A stretch of DNA of 64,000 nt from Eubacteriales bacterium (GCA_028694155.1 JAQUTY010000001.1:186001-250000), one strand, 5' to 3'. Positions 8,019 through 16,843 are shown, counted from the first letter of the stretch. Translations and numbers: made by a program. Notes: generated by a model from the sequence alone, not told the origin.

Positions 8019-9290
8019 CTAATTATTGGGGATTTCTTCGGTGGGAATGACATGGACTGAGGCGGTGGAATGCTCATAAACCTCGTAATATATACCGTTG
8101 AGCGTGATGGAAATAGTTTCGCCAGTCTCATCGTTGGACATTTGGCTCGAAGTAGGGTCGTAGAGCATCAGTTTAATCGTGGCTTCCGTTGCTCCGTTTG
8201 GAACCCAAATCAGCTCGACAGTCGGGTCATGGACGCCAACGGCTTCAATCGGGGTCAGAGATTGTTCATCCCACACGCAAAGCGTACCGCCCTCGACTGT
8301 CCAGTTGGCAAGATAGTTTGGATAAAGCCCAAGCATCTGTGGGTTGACCTTTACGCTCATGCCCCAAGTTGACGAAGCAAACGAGTAGCTGCCTGTCACA
8401 ATCAGATGGGAAGGGATTGCCTCGATAAGCTCACCGTTGACGATGGTGCCGATGTATTCTGTTGGTTCAACAATTAAGGTGTCAAGCTCACCCGACAGTT
8501 TGCAGGAAAAGACCTTAATGCCCTCGGGAGTATAAAACAGCATCATGTCGGTATCAAGCTGATGATAAATATCGATCGTCTCCTTTGTCTCAAAATCAAA
8601 GTATGCCACAAAGCAATGGTGCATACCGCTGCCCCATGAGTAGGTGTAATACAGGCGGTTTTCATCTTCATTCATGAAGTAATCCACTCCGCCCATTCCA
8701 CCCCAGTAGGGGCAGAGCGTATATTCGCCCTCATCGGTGACAAGGGACGTAATGCAGTCATCATCCTTTTTGATGCTCCAAGTGTATAAGTCGACATCGC
8801 TTCCAATGCGTATGTCCTTTGCAGGCATCGGCTTGGCAGTCACAAACATATCAATGCTGCCGGCGATTACTTTTTTGCCTGCATCAGCCACGCTGAAATC
8901 TGCGACCCAAATGATGCCCGACAGGTTCGGGTTGATATAGATAATCTGCTTGCCGTCCTCATCAACGAACTGCGTTGTTACGCCATAGAACTCAAGAGGG
9001 TCGTTTGAAGCTGTGAGCATGGAGGTTTCATATGGTTCTTCGACATAGTTATCTAAAGCAGATACGTCAAGGAAGAAGGTTTCACCGACCTTTGCTGCGG
9101 TAAGATAGTCCTTTGTTGAGCTTGAAAGGAGCGACAGCACGGAAACGCCTGCAAAAACATAGCTGCCGCAATAGCTGCTCAATGCGGACGTTTCGGGCGC
9201 AGCGGTTGGATTGTCGGCTTCCACCGCTTTTTCTGCTCTGCAGCCGCACAGCAGCAGCATTGAAATCAAAACGCAAATAATCTTTTTCAT
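8019..9290 (-). CDS. Lipoprotein encoded with a BlaI/M56 pair, unknown function
   Basis: The 423-residue protein has a signal peptide with lipobox LLCGC (Cys17), so it sits on the outer face of the membrane. The rest is beta-rich with many aromatic and acidic residues (for example TLCPYWGGMGGVDYF and RLYYTYSWGSGMHH). I recognise no domain. The start at 9290 has GGAGG 7 bases upstream. It is the last gene after blaI-like and M56-peptidase genes, 11 bp downstream of the peptidase gene. Because that peptidase lacks the sensor domain of classical BlaR1, this lipoprotein could carry the sensing or effector role; that is inference. Confidence 0.7.
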   Translation of the reverse strand: MKKIICVLISMLLLCGCRAEKAVEADNPTAAPETSALSSYCGSYVFAGVSVLSLLSSSTKDYLTAAKVGETFFLDVSALDNYVEEPYETSMLTASNDPLEFYGVTTQFVDEDGKQIIYINPNLSGIIWVADFSVADAGKKVIAGSIDMFVTAKPMPAKDIRIGSDVDLYTWSIKKDDDCITSLVTDEGEYTLCPYWGGMGGVDYFMNEDENRLYYTYSWGSGMHHCFVAYFDFETKETIDIYHQLDTDMMLFYTPEGIKVFSCKLSGELDTLIVEPTEYIGTIVNGELIEAIPSHLIVTGSYSFASSTWGMSVKVNPQMLGLYPNYLANWTVEGGTLCVWDEQSLTPIEAVGVHDPTVELIWVPNGATEATIKLMLYDPTSSQMSNDETGETISITLNGIYYEVYEHSTASVHVIPTEEIPNN

Positions 9291-9301
9291 TTTATCCTCC
9301 G

Positions 9302-10192
9302 TCAATTTAGAATAAGGGCAAGCGTCATGGCTATTACCAATGCGGCCACGGCGAGCGAAGATGCCACGCCCAGACGCCTGTATGAGAGAATGTTTTCGAT
9401 GCGCACCTTGATTTTTGCACCTCCAAATGCCGCAACAAAGGCATTGATTGGCTTGGAACAAGCGAGCAGAGAAAGTCCGTAGCTCTTTTTATTAGGCTCT
9501 GTCAATCGCTTCAGCACACACGCATCGGCGGCAAGCTCCATGTCGCTCAAATACAGCTTCAGCGAAAGCCATATCAGCGGATTGAACCAGTGTATACAGC
9601 ACACGAGCAACGCTACACAGCGGAAAAAGTTGTCCCCTCGCCTAATGTGCGCCGTCTCGTGCATGACAACGTAATCGAGCGTTGCTCTATCCATGTCGGG
9701 CGGAACGAGTATGCGAGGGCGAAACACCCCATAGAGTGCAGGTGCGGTCACTCGGTCGCTCTCAAACACCCTGCCAAAGAGCAGCTTGGCGTCCTTGACC
9801 TCTCTTAGCGTTATAATGTAGAGTATCGCCATGCTCAATATCAGTGCCAGCGAAACGATACACCAAATAATTCCTGCAACGTTGAACAGCCCCTTTAATG
9901 CATCGGTCTTGTAGACCATGGGCGAATAGCTGTCAACGGCTTGGATAGCATTTGCGTAGCTGACAGAATCGGTCAGCTCCACCTTGCGCACAAACAACAG
10001 TGACAGCAGGTTTGCAAGCGAGAATTTGTAAGACAGCGACACGGGAATCAACAGTCTCAACAGCGGTATGCCCCACAGCACATACTCTGCTCTGCGTGGC
10101 AAGGGCTTAATGAACCTCATGAGCAACACGAACAAAAGGCATATGCTGCCCATGATGCTCATGTTCAATATCCAGTAGAACGCTGTACTCAT
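9302..10192 (-). CDS. M56-family membrane metallopeptidase (BlaR1/MecR1-like, no sensor domain)
   Basis: The 296-residue protein has about four membrane segments and the zinc protease motif HETAH followed by IRRGDN. That is the layout of the BlaR1/MecR1 signalling protease, which becomes active on a signal and leads to cleavage of the BlaI repressor. The C-terminal penicillin-binding sensor domain of true BlaR1 is absent: the protein ends just after a last membrane helix (SSLAVAALVIAMTLAL). The gene follows the blaI-like repressor gene after 5 bp, so the pair is surely co-transcribed. Confidence 0.85.
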   Translation of the reverse strand: MSTAFYWILNMSIMGSICLLFVLLMRFIKPLPRRAEYVLWGIPLLRLLIPVSLSYKFSLANLLSLLFVRKVELTDSVSYANAIQAVDSYSPMVYKTDALKGLFNVAGIIWCIVSLALILSMAILYIITLREVKDAKLLFGRVFESDRVTAPALYGVFRPRILVPPDMDRATLDYVVMHETAHIRRGDNFFRCVALLVCCIHWFNPLIWLSLKLYLSDMELAADACVLKRLTEPNKKSYGLSLLACSKPINAFVAAFGGAKIKVRIENILSYRRLGVASSLAVAALVIAMTLALILN

Positions 10193-10197
10193 TTATC

Positions 10198-10542
10198 TCA
10201 CCTGTTTAATAGCTCTTTTAGTTGGTCAAGCTCGTCTGCACTAAGTCCCTCGTCCTCAATAAGAGCAGCAAAGAATGCCTTTTTCGAACCGCCGTAGAGC
10301 CTGTCGATGAGCGAATCTGTCTGCTCACGTCCAACGTCCTTGCGCTCGATTAGCGGAACGCACACAAAATTGGGCTCCTTGCGCAAAATCGCTCCCTTGT
10401 CCACTAATTTTTTCAAAACGGTATAGGTCGTGTTCTTGTTCCACCCTATCGTTTCGGCAGCCCTGAGCGCAATCTCCTTTGCAGTCATATTGCCCTGCCA
10501 GACTATCTCCATAAGCCTAAGCTCCGCATCGTGCAGTTTCAT
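10198..10542 (-). CDS. BlaI/MecI/CopY-family transcriptional repressor
   Basis: The 114-residue winged-helix protein shows the family signature WNKNTTYTVLKKLVDKGAI and the Glu-rich C-terminal dimer region ending LDQLKELLNR. It should repress its own operon until cleaved by the M56 peptidase. The ATG has GGAGG nearby (TATGGAGGGAAAAA upstream). A palindrome ACTAT-CACA-ATAGT lies 32-45 bases upstream and is the likely operator. The target is probably this three-gene operon; nothing in it is a beta-lactamase. Confidence 0.9.
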   Translation of the reverse strand: MKLHDAELRLMEIVWQGNMTAKEIALRAAETIGWNKNTTYTVLKKLVDKGAILRKEPNFVCVPLIERKDVGREQTDSLIDRLYGGSKKAFFAALIEDEGLSADELDQLKELLNR

Positions 10543-10573
10543 TTTTTCCCTCCATACTATTGCTTTAGTCTAT

Positions 10574-10587
10574 ACTATCACAATAGT
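10574..10587. promoter_or_regulatory. Likely BlaI-type operator
   Basis: A perfect inverted repeat ACTAT-CACA-ATAGT lies in the promoter region of the blaI-like gene. A related half-site pair (ACTATTGCTTTAGT) lies just downstream toward the gene, as in two-operator BlaI systems. Confidence 0.55.
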
Positions 10588-10677
10588 CCAAAGAACGCAA
10601 GTGACAAAATTGTGACAAGAAATATGGTGGATAGACCTAATATCGATAAGAATAAATCGATTTTATTTTACTTGGCG

Positions 10678-10705
10678 TTTACAACTCTGTCGCATCGCAT
10701 ATAGT
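10678..10705 (+). promoter_or_regulatory. Promoter of the NlpC/P60 gene
   Basis: TTTACA at 10678-10683, 16 bp, TATAGT at 10700-10705. A leader of about 70 bases ends in a GGAGG ribosome site before the ATG at 10781. Confidence 0.5.
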
Positions 10706-10780
10706 AAAATGGTAGAGTAGAAAATTGACTGTGGCGTTTAGGGGCGTCTGCGGTCACAAGATGAACATATTGGAGGCAAC

Positions 10781-12490
10781 ATGGAACAACAGCCAAAGAC
10801 AGAAAAAACGAATAACCGCAGCGGACGTGCGTGTATCGCATGGATGGCGATCGGAGTTTTACTGGTGGCGGTCTGTGCGATCGGCCTGTATCTGGAGCCT
10901 AAAGATGGCGGTGCAGTTGAGGCAAGTGCGAGCAGGGTTTCGCTCGTTTCGCCAACCCCCATTCAAGAAGAAATAGCGACCCTTGCGAGCTTTGATGAAA
11001 CAACTATTGAGCCAGCACCCTCTCCCACTCCAACCCCCGAACCCACGCCTGAGCCTGAGCTGACTCCCGTACCCACAGTTCATCCGCAAAACGGAGATGT
11101 GCTTAAATCGGGAATGAACGAGCCAATAGTGCTGGATGTTCAGATTCAGTTGATGGTCTTGGAGTATATTGATTTTGACCAACCCGATAGCGAGTATTCC
11201 GATGGTACGGCAAATGCCATATCGAGTTTTCAGCGTCGCAACGAACTGCCTGTCACCGGAGAGTGCGATGATGCAACCTATTTGAAACTGTTCTCCGAGG
11301 ATGCGTTGACCTATGCAGTAGCTGAGGGAGATACCGGAGATGAGGTCGCCGTAATTCAGGATAGACTGATAGAGCTTGGCTATCTTGACCAAGCAGCAGC
11401 CGCAGAAAGCGGAGAAGCAATTTTTGATGACGCAACCGCCGATGCCGTCAAGCGTTTTCGCCTAAAGAACAATCTTGAGTCCGATGATGAGATTGACTCG
11501 GACGCATTTGAGGTGCTGCTTGGAGACGACACGGTTGCCAACTATTTTGAAATAGGTGAAAAGAGCGATGAGATAAAGGAGTATCAGACCAGACTGTACG
11601 AGCTTGGCTACCTGACTTGCAAACCCGACGGCGTTTATGGTAAAATGACACAGCAGGCGGTCAAACGTTTTCAGGATGAACACGGCTTGGTCGTGGACGG
11701 CTGCTTGGGCAAGACAACGGGCGAGCTGATTCTCAGTTCCTCCGCAAAGTCCTATACCTTCAAAAATGGTGTGAGCGGCGATGATGTCAAGAAAATTCAA
11801 GAGCGTCTGATTCACTACGGCTACATGTCATCGAACTCCGACACTGGTTACTATGGCGATGTCACGGAAGCTTCGGTCAAAAACTTCCAGTCGCGCAACA
11901 GTCTTACAAAGGACGGTGCGGTCGGATATAAGACGATGGCGAAGCTCCTTTCCGACAATGCCAAAAAGCCAAAGACTACCTCGTCCTCCAGCAGCTCGTC
12001 TGGCAGCTCATCGGGCAGTTCTTCGGGCAGCTCCTCTGGCAGCTCCTCCAGCGGTTCATCGACTGTCGATACAGGTTCCTCCGGTACAACCATCACCTAC
12101 GGCTTGGGTATCGAAACCTTTATCCAGATTGCCGAGAGCAAGCTGGGCAGCAAATATGTCCGTGGTGCAAAGGGTCCCAACTCCTTCGATTGCAGCGGCT
12201 TTGTCTATTGGTGTCTAAATCAGGCAGGAGTGAATCAGAGCTATATGACCAGCATTGCATGGCGTTCCTGCTCAAAGTATAAGCGCATCACCAGCATGAG
12301 CGAGCTAAAGCGTGGAGACATTCTTGTGTTTAAGGGCAGCTCCTCATCAACGGGACATGTGGGAATTTATCTTGGAAACGACAGAATGATTGATGCAGGC
12401 AGCAGCAGCGGCAAGGTCGTCATTCGCAGCAGCATAAGCACCAGCTACTGGACCAGTCATTTTCTGATGGCTTACAGAATCTGGGATTGA
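10781..12490 (+). CDS. Peptidoglycan-binding NlpC/P60 endopeptidase
   Basis: The 569-residue protein is anchored by one N-terminal membrane helix (about residues 21-40). A Pro-Thr-Glu linker follows, then four peptidoglycan-binding type 1 repeats (about residues 103-390), recognisable by VKRFQDEHGL, VKNFQSRNSL and similar, a Ser-Gly linker (about 396-430), and an NlpC/P60 domain with the catalytic cysteine in FDCSGFVYWCL and histidine in GHVGIYLG. It should cleave peptide stems in peptidoglycan. It lies 26 bp before an L,D-transpeptidase gene, so wall cutting and cross-linking are probably co-expressed. The low-complexity Ser-Gly tract is built from tandem codons. Confidence 0.9.
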   Translation: MEQQPKTEKTNNRSGRACIAWMAIGVLLVAVCAIGLYLEPKDGGAVEASASRVSLVSPTPIQEEIATLASFDETTIEPAPSPTPTPEPTPEPELTPVPTVHPQNGDVLKSGMNEPIVLDVQIQLMVLEYIDFDQPDSEYSDGTANAISSFQRRNELPVTGECDDATYLKLFSEDALTYAVAEGDTGDEVAVIQDRLIELGYLDQAAAAESGEAIFDDATADAVKRFRLKNNLESDDEIDSDAFEVLLGDDTVANYFEIGEKSDEIKEYQTRLYELGYLTCKPDGVYGKMTQQAVKRFQDEHGLVVDGCLGKTTGELILSSSAKSYTFKNGVSGDDVKKIQERLIHYGYMSSNSDTGYYGDVTEASVKNFQSRNSLTKDGAVGYKTMAKLLSDNAKKPKTTSSSSSSSGSSSGSSSGSSSGSSSSGSSTVDTGSSGTTITYGLGIETFIQIAESKLGSKYVRGAKGPNSFDCSGFVYWCLNQAGVNQSYMTSIAWRSCSKYKRITSMSELKRGDILVFKGSSSSTGHVGIYLGNDRMIDAGSSSGKVVIRSSISTSYWTSHFLMAYRIWD

Positions 12491-12516
12491 TATTGAATCG
12501 TTAGGGGGAACAGACG

Positions 12517-13578
12517 ATGAAACGGGCATTGGGTATTCTATTGGCACTTCTATTTGCGTTGGGCATGGTTACCGTCCCACGGACGACTTTGGCGTTGGAC
12601 GAGTTGAAAAACACAGATCCTGACAAGTACTACATTCTTTTGGATCTAAAAAATCAATTCATTACTGTCTACCAAAGGGACGAGAACGGCGAGTACACAC
12701 GCATTGTGCGCAGATTTCTATGCTCCACAGGCAGCGATGAACCCAAAGACGAGCTTGACCCTGAGGATATTGGCACCCCCACTCCCACAGGCATATGGAA
12801 GATTGGCGGGCGTGAACGCTTCGGCAAGTTTGCAAACTACGGCAACGAGTATGCCCGCTATTGGGTGCAGCTTGTGGGCAGCGTGTACTTTCATTCGGTG
12901 ATGTTCTCAAAGCGCAATGTTAACAATATGCAAAGCGGCCCGTACGGCAAGCTGGGCAACAACGTATCGCACGGCTGCATACGCCTATATGTCGAGGACG
13001 CCAAATGGCTCTACTATTATGCCTGCCCGGGTACGACTGTGAAGGTGTCTGACAACGAGCCTAGGCAGCGTGATGTTGCAAAGAAGCTCAAAAGCTCTCT
13101 TTCTTTTAAGGAATATAACGCACTGCAAAAGGTGTTTTATGATGAACCTGCGCTCGACAACCCCTCCTGCATCGTGACCGTTGATGGGGCAAGGGTAAGA
13201 AAGGGCTGCGGTGGAGAATACGCCACAGTGTTCCGTCCCGAAGTTGGCGATGTGCTTGAAATATTGCAGCAAAATGACACATGGGTAAAGGTATCTAACG
13301 GCAAGAAGGAAGGCTACATTCTAAGGGGATATGTTACTTTCAATACCGATGGCACTTTTGACACAACAAAAGAGGCGCGCCTTATCAAAGGGACAGTATG
13401 GATGTACGAAAATGCCGCGGTAAAGACCTCGGAGCGCATCTGTAAGGTTCCCACCGACACCACCGTTGAGGTGCTTGACGCTTCCGATAAGACATGGACC
13501 AAAATCCGCTATCAAGGCGAGGAGGGCTACATCAAGTCAAGCTCGCTTCGAACCGGCTGGGGCTTGATTCTGGGATAA
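12517..13578 (+). CDS. L,D-transpeptidase (YkuD) with C-terminal SH3b domains
   Basis: The 353-residue secreted protein has a signal peptide (about 1-27), a YkuD domain (about 35-185) with the catalytic motif SHGCIRL, and two SH3b-like modules (about 208-275 and 285-350). YkuD enzymes make 3-3 cross-links or attach proteins in peptidoglycan. The ribosome site AGGGGG precedes the ATG by about 9 bases. It probably forms an operon with the upstream NlpC/P60 gene. The 3' end meets the convergent queH-like gene with only 7 bp between stops. Confidence 0.9.
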   Translation: MKRALGILLALLFALGMVTVPRTTLALDELKNTDPDKYYILLDLKNQFITVYQRDENGEYTRIVRRFLCSTGSDEPKDELDPEDIGTPTPTGIWKIGGRERFGKFANYGNEYARYWVQLVGSVYFHSVMFSKRNVNNMQSGPYGKLGNNVSHGCIRLYVEDAKWLYYYACPGTTVKVSDNEPRQRDVAKKLKSSLSFKEYNALQKVFYDEPALDNPSCIVTVDGARVRKGCGGEYATVFRPEVGDVLEILQQNDTWVKVSNGKKEGYILRGYVTFNTDGTFDTTKEARLIKGTVWMYENAAVKTSERICKVPTDTTVEVLDASDKTWTKIRYQGEEGYIKSSSLRTGWGLILG

Positions 13579-13585
13579 GATATTT

Positions 13586-14206
13586 CTAATCTGATAGGGG
13601 CTTATGGGAGTTGGAATAAACGCAGCCGCAATAGTTCTGCCTGTATAGCTCGTACATTTTAGACAGCTCGATAGAACGTTTGAAGCCTTCACGCTTCTTA
13701 AAATCGTTTGGCAACCATACAACGCCATACTCCGTCTGAAGTTGTTCACCAATTTCATTTAGCTTATCCGCACTCTTTAGGGGACTTATGGACAGCGTAG
13801 ATGCAAAACAGTCGAAGCCTTGCGCCTTGGCTATTTTTGCTGTTGCCTCAAGGCGGAGCTTGTAGCATCTGTGGCATCTTGCGCCGCCCTCCGGCTCGTC
13901 CTCAAAGCCGTTTACGCAGGAGAAAAAATCATTCGGCGCATAGTCGCCCTCAATAAAGCCAACTCTGTTTTTGGCAGGAAACTCGCCAATGAACCGCTGC
14001 TGCTCCAATGCACGTTTTGCGTACTCCGCCTGCGGTGCAATGTTGGGGTTATAATACAGCACGGTGATGGAGAAAAATTGGCTCAAATATTCAATCACAT
14101 AGCTTGAACAGGGCGCACAGCATGAGTGTAACAGCAAGGTAGGCGTTTTGTCCGCCAACCCCTCAATCACTTTATCCAATTCAAGCTGATAATTTCTCTT
14201 GTTCAT
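13586..14206 (-). CDS. queH: Epoxyqueuosine reductase QueH
   Basis: QueH converts epoxyqueuosine in tRNA anticodons to queuosine. The 206-residue protein has the HSCCAPCSS motif near residue 27, the EGGARCHRCYKLRLEATA segment with further metal-binding cysteines, and the FASTLSISPLKSADKLNEIG stretch typical of the family. I placed the start at the ATG 14206 (MNKRNYQLEL) because the promoter at 14215-14243 would start the transcript there; a longer GTG form (14233) lies upstream of the transcript start. Confidence 0.9.
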   Translation of the reverse strand: MNKRNYQLELDKVIEGLADKTPTLLLHSCCAPCSSYVIEYLSQFFSITVLYYNPNIAPQAEYAKRALEQQRFIGEFPAKNRVGFIEGDYAPNDFFSCVNGFEDEPEGGARCHRCYKLRLEATAKIAKAQGFDCFASTLSISPLKSADKLNEIGEQLQTEYGVVWLPNDFKKREGFKRSIELSKMYELYRQNYCGCVYSNSHKPLSD

Positions 14207-14214
14207 GCAGTCAC

Positions 14215-14243
14215 ATGATACTGCAAACGACACGAATTTTCAA
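14215..14243 (-). promoter_or_regulatory. Promoter of queH; leaderless start
   Basis: On the minus strand there is TTGAAA (14243-14238), a 17-bp spacer and TATCAT (14220-14215). The ATG at 14206 is 8 bases beyond the -10 box and lacks a Shine-Dalgarno sequence. Confidence 0.65.
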
Positions 14244-14287
14244 GCATTTTCATATTATGTACCAGTTCCAGAATTAGGAGGAAAGGT

Positions 14288-14569
14288 ATGAACCATCAAC
14301 AATATGCTACACAGAACGCCTGTTGCTTCACTCAACGGGCTCAGGGGATAGACCCAAGGAACGTGGATAACACGGTTGCTGCGGGTGAGGTCTGCACGGA
14401 TAACGCCTGTCCGCTCTATGAGAACGGATCCTGCCGCTTGGCGACCATCTACTTCCCCTCACAAACCTATCGGGCAGGCTACTGCCCCGGCGAGGCCTTG
14501 CAAAAGGGAACGCTGTTCCCTGAGCTTGTGTCGAACTACGAAACGAGGTGTCCAAATGGAAATGACTGA
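14288..14569 (+). CDS. cotJA: Spore coat protein CotJA
   Basis: The 93-residue protein carries the CotJA pattern near the C terminus: LATIYFPSQTYRAGYCPGEAL followed by KGTLFPELVSNY. CotJA is made in the mother cell and sits in the inner spore coat with CotJC. This version is cysteine-rich (eight Cys, including ACCF and CPLYENGSC), which may support disulfide or metal links in the coat. GGAGG lies 7-8 bases before the ATG. The upstream CATATTAT sequence resembles a sigma-E -10 element, but I would not rely on it. Confidence 0.85.
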   Translation: MNHQQYATQNACCFTQRAQGIDPRNVDNTVAAGEVCTDNACPLYENGSCRLATIYFPSQTYRAGYCPGEALQKGTLFPELVSNYETRCPNGND

Positions 14570-14804
14570 ACAATGCCTCAAGGCAAAGATTACCGAGGCG
14601 CAATTTGCGTGTGTGGAGCTGCAGCTCTATCTTGATACGCATCCCGACGACGAGGCGGCGGCGACAGATTTTACCTGTTACAGTGAAAAGCTGCAGCAGC
14701 TCATCGCCCGATATGAACAAGAATACGGTCCATTCCTGAACTTCGGACATTCAATCAGCGATATGGGCAGCTGGGTCTACCAAAAGTGGCCTTGGGAACT
14801 GTAA
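14556..14804 (+). CDS. cotJB: Spore coat protein CotJB
   Basis: The 82-residue acidic protein fits CotJB in size, place and sequence: AQFACVELQLYLDTHPDDEAA and a C-terminal YGPF...WVYQKWPWEL. It overlaps the end of cotJA by 14 bp, with a GAGGTG ribosome site 6 bases before the ATG. It is translated between cotJA and cotJC, the canonical order in spore-formers. Confidence 0.9.
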   Translation: MEMTEQCLKAKITEAQFACVELQLYLDTHPDDEAAATDFTCYSEKLQQLIARYEQEYGPFLNFGHSISDMGSWVYQKWPWEL

Positions 14805-14816
14805 GGAGGCAAACAC

Positions 14817-15416
14817 ATGTGGATCTATGAAAAACAACTCGAATACCCCGTAAACATCACTAAGCCCGATCCCAGAATGGCAAAGCTCCTGCTTGCTCAG
14901 TACGGAGGGCCCGACTCGGAGCTGGGTGCGGCGTTGCGTTACCTCTCCCAACGCTACTCCATGCCCGACGACCGTGTCCGTGCCACGTTAACTGATATAG
15001 GCACCGAAGAGCTGGCGCATTGGGAAATGCTTGCTGCAATGATTCATCAGTGTATGCAGGGTGCGTCCTGCGAGGAATTAACTGCGGCAGGGTTGAATGG
15101 CTATTACGTTATGCACGATCATGGCGTCTATCCCTGCGACCCCAACGGCGTTCCCTTCTCAAGCGCATGCTTTGCCGTCACGGGCGACCCCATTGCCGAT
15201 CTTGTTGAGGATATGGCCGCCGAACAAAAGGCACGCGTGACCTATGAGCACCTGATGAACATGACCGATAACTGTCAGATCATCGAGCCCCTCTACTTCC
15301 TGCGTGAACGTGAAGTGGTACACTATCAGCGTTTTGGTGAGTGCCTTGAGATTGTGCAAAATAAGCTCAACACCCGATCGAGCTGCACCTGCAGAAATAA
15401 TCGCAGGCGCAGATAG
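14817..15416 (+). CDS. cotJC: Spore coat protein CotJC (manganese-catalase family)
   Basis: The 199-residue protein is a ferritin-like four-helix manganese catalase. Metal-ligand motifs are visible as TDIGTEELAHWEM (Glu and His) and EDMAAEQKARVTYEHL plus REREVVHYQRFGE. It is probably bound in the spore coat with CotJA and may detoxify peroxide. AAGGAGG precedes the ATG by 7 bases. The tail SCTCRNNRRRR is unusually basic and cysteine-bearing compared with typical CotJC ends. A terminator follows at 15453. Confidence 0.95.
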   Translation: MWIYEKQLEYPVNITKPDPRMAKLLLAQYGGPDSELGAALRYLSQRYSMPDDRVRATLTDIGTEELAHWEMLAAMIHQCMQGASCEELTAAGLNGYYVMHDHGVYPCDPNGVPFSSACFAVTGDPIADLVEDMAAEQKARVTYEHLMNMTDNCQIIEPLYFLREREVVHYQRFGECLEIVQNKLNTRSSCTCRNNRRRR

Positions 15417-15452
15417 AATCAGTATGCACACCAATAGGTTTTTGCAGTACAT

Positions 15453-15483
15453 ACAAAGTCCCTAAGTTGGGGCTTTGTTTTTT
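15453..15483 (+). terminator. Terminator of the cotJABC operon
   Basis: ACAAAGTCCC pairs with GGGGCTTTGT across a 6-base loop (one G-T pair), followed by TTTTT. Confidence 0.85.
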
Positions 15484-15564
15484 GTCGATAGCGCAAGCTC
15501 TTGCGGAGGTGGGTGAAAAAGTGTATACTGATGAATCAAAAGAGGATTAGTCTGTGAGGGTGAA

Positions 15565-15939
15565 ATGAAAAGAGAATTGGGAATTGCTCGTTGCGGCTTG
15601 GCGTGCTGCCTATGCTCGGAAAACACACATTGTGACGGCTGCCATTGCGACCAATGTAAAGATATGCAATGGTGTCAGAACCGACAATGCTCCATAGATC
15701 GGGGGCTGGACGGATGTTATCAATGCGACCAACCTTGCCGAAAAGGGCTGCTGGAAAAAATCAAGCCATATGGGTTTACGTTGTTCATTCGGAAGTACGG
15801 ACTGGACACGCTTGTTGACCTGCTTGAGAGAAATGAGGCGAACGGCGTTGTGTATCACCGCAGCGGCATCAGCGGGGACTATGATGATTTTGACGATGTT
15901 GATGCGCTGCTTGAGTTTATCAAAAGTGGTAGGAAATAA
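15565..15939 (+). CDS. DUF3795-like cysteine-rich protein
   Basis: The 124-residue protein has twelve cysteines in its first ~60 residues, in pairs such as CGLACCLC, CDGCHCDQC, CYQCDQPC, after the family-typical N terminus IARCGLAC. This pattern fits DUF3795, thought to bind metal or zinc. The C-terminal half is acidic and helical (GDYDDFDDVDALLEFI). Function is unknown. A GAGGG ribosome site precedes the ATG. An upstream TATACT (about 15523) may be its -10 box. Confidence 0.7.
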   Translation: MKRELGIARCGLACCLCSENTHCDGCHCDQCKDMQWCQNRQCSIDRGLDGCYQCDQPCRKGLLEKIKPYGFTLFIRKYGLDTLVDLLERNEANGVVYHRSGISGDYDDFDDVDALLEFIKSGRK

Positions 15940-15995
15940 CTAATAACGCCCACCATATAAGGCAGGCGTTAATGACAAAATTGTAGTAAACTCGC

Positions 15996-16721
15996 TTACG
16001 GCTTGATGACCAGTGACGATAGAGCATAGCTTATTGCTTCGCCATACTCTGAACCTATGGGCAGCATACATATCACGCAGACCATATCATCTCCGTGGAA
16101 GAAGTAATAGATATCGTAGAACACCTCTATTCCCATCATGGTTACCTCGGCGGTGAGCAACATGCAACGATTGCCGTTCATCTCCGTCTCGGATACACTG
16201 CATTTGTTGATGGTGTAAAGATCGGAGCTGGATTCTAGCTGGGCTGATAGCATTTGGCTTATCAATTCGGATAATTCGTCATCGCTGATATAGCTAAAGC
16301 CCAAAATGAGCGTGTTAAGATCGAAGCCCGTATCTTCCTGCACCATGTATCCAATCAATTCCATTTGACTGAATGACGCAGGGGTAAACATAATCGCTCC
16401 CGCTTCTTCCATTCGCTCCCATGTTGCCGGCACTTCAAGATGCAGATACTCATTATCTATAACTTGATAATCACCAGCCGCTGCTATTGGCGGTTCTGTA
16501 GGCTCTTGGGTAGGCTCCGCAGTAGGTTCCTGGGTGGGAACTGCCGTTGGCTCCTCGGTGGGAGCTTCGGTCGGTTTTTCCGTTATCTCCGCAGTAGGTG
16601 CTACGGTGGGTCTATCCTTGATTGCGCCGCCCTCTTTGTTGTCGCTTTTTGTGCAGGCGATAACGCAGGTGAAAAGCATCATTACAGCAATAAGTATTGC
16701 AAAGAATTTGTTTAGTTTCAT
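15996..16721 (-). CDS. Lipoprotein with Pro-Thr-Glu linker, unknown function
   Basis: The 241-residue protein has a signal peptide with a cysteine after VIA (about residue 23), a linker of imperfect EPTQEPTAEPT repeats (about 40-85), and a C-terminal domain of about 150 residues starting YHLEVPATWERM-like. That domain resembles small lipoprotein beta-sheet domains of the PsbP or DUF1795 type, but I cannot name it. GGAGG lies 5 bases before the ATG at 16721; the ATG at 16733 is in front of that ribosome site. Confidence 0.7.
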   Translation of the reverse strand: MKLNKFFAILIAVMMLFTCVIACTKSDNKEGGAIKDRPTVAPTAEITEKPTEAPTEEPTAVPTQEPTAEPTQEPTEPPIAAAGDYQVIDNEYLHLEVPATWERMEEAGAIMFTPASFSQMELIGYMVQEDTGFDLNTLILGFSYISDDELSELISQMLSAQLESSSDLYTINKCSVSETEMNGNRCMLLTAEVTMMGIEVFYDIYYFFHGDDMVCVICMLPIGSEYGEAISYALSSLVIKP

Positions 16722-16764
16722 GTTCTCCTCCACACATAAGTTAATTCTCTCATTATCAGTTTTT

Positions 16765-16794
16765 AGTATAGCATCAATTAGGCTGTGAGGTCAA
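16765..16794 (-). promoter_or_regulatory. Promoter of the 15996-16721 lipoprotein gene
   Basis: On the minus strand there is TTGACC, 18 bp, and TATACT (16770-16765), with TGC before the -10 box. Confidence 0.55.
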
Positions 16795-16807
16795 GTAGCA
16801 AAAACTC

Positions 16808-16836
16808 TTGCATTCCTTTGGCTTGTCGGATATAAT
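16808..16836 (+). promoter_or_regulatory. Promoter of the MATE gene; leaderless start
   Basis: TTGCAT at 16808-16813, 17 bp, TATAAT at 16831-16836. The ATG at 16844 is 7 bases after the -10 box; no ribosome site precedes it. Confidence 0.75.
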
Positions 16837-16843
16837 GTGCGAC

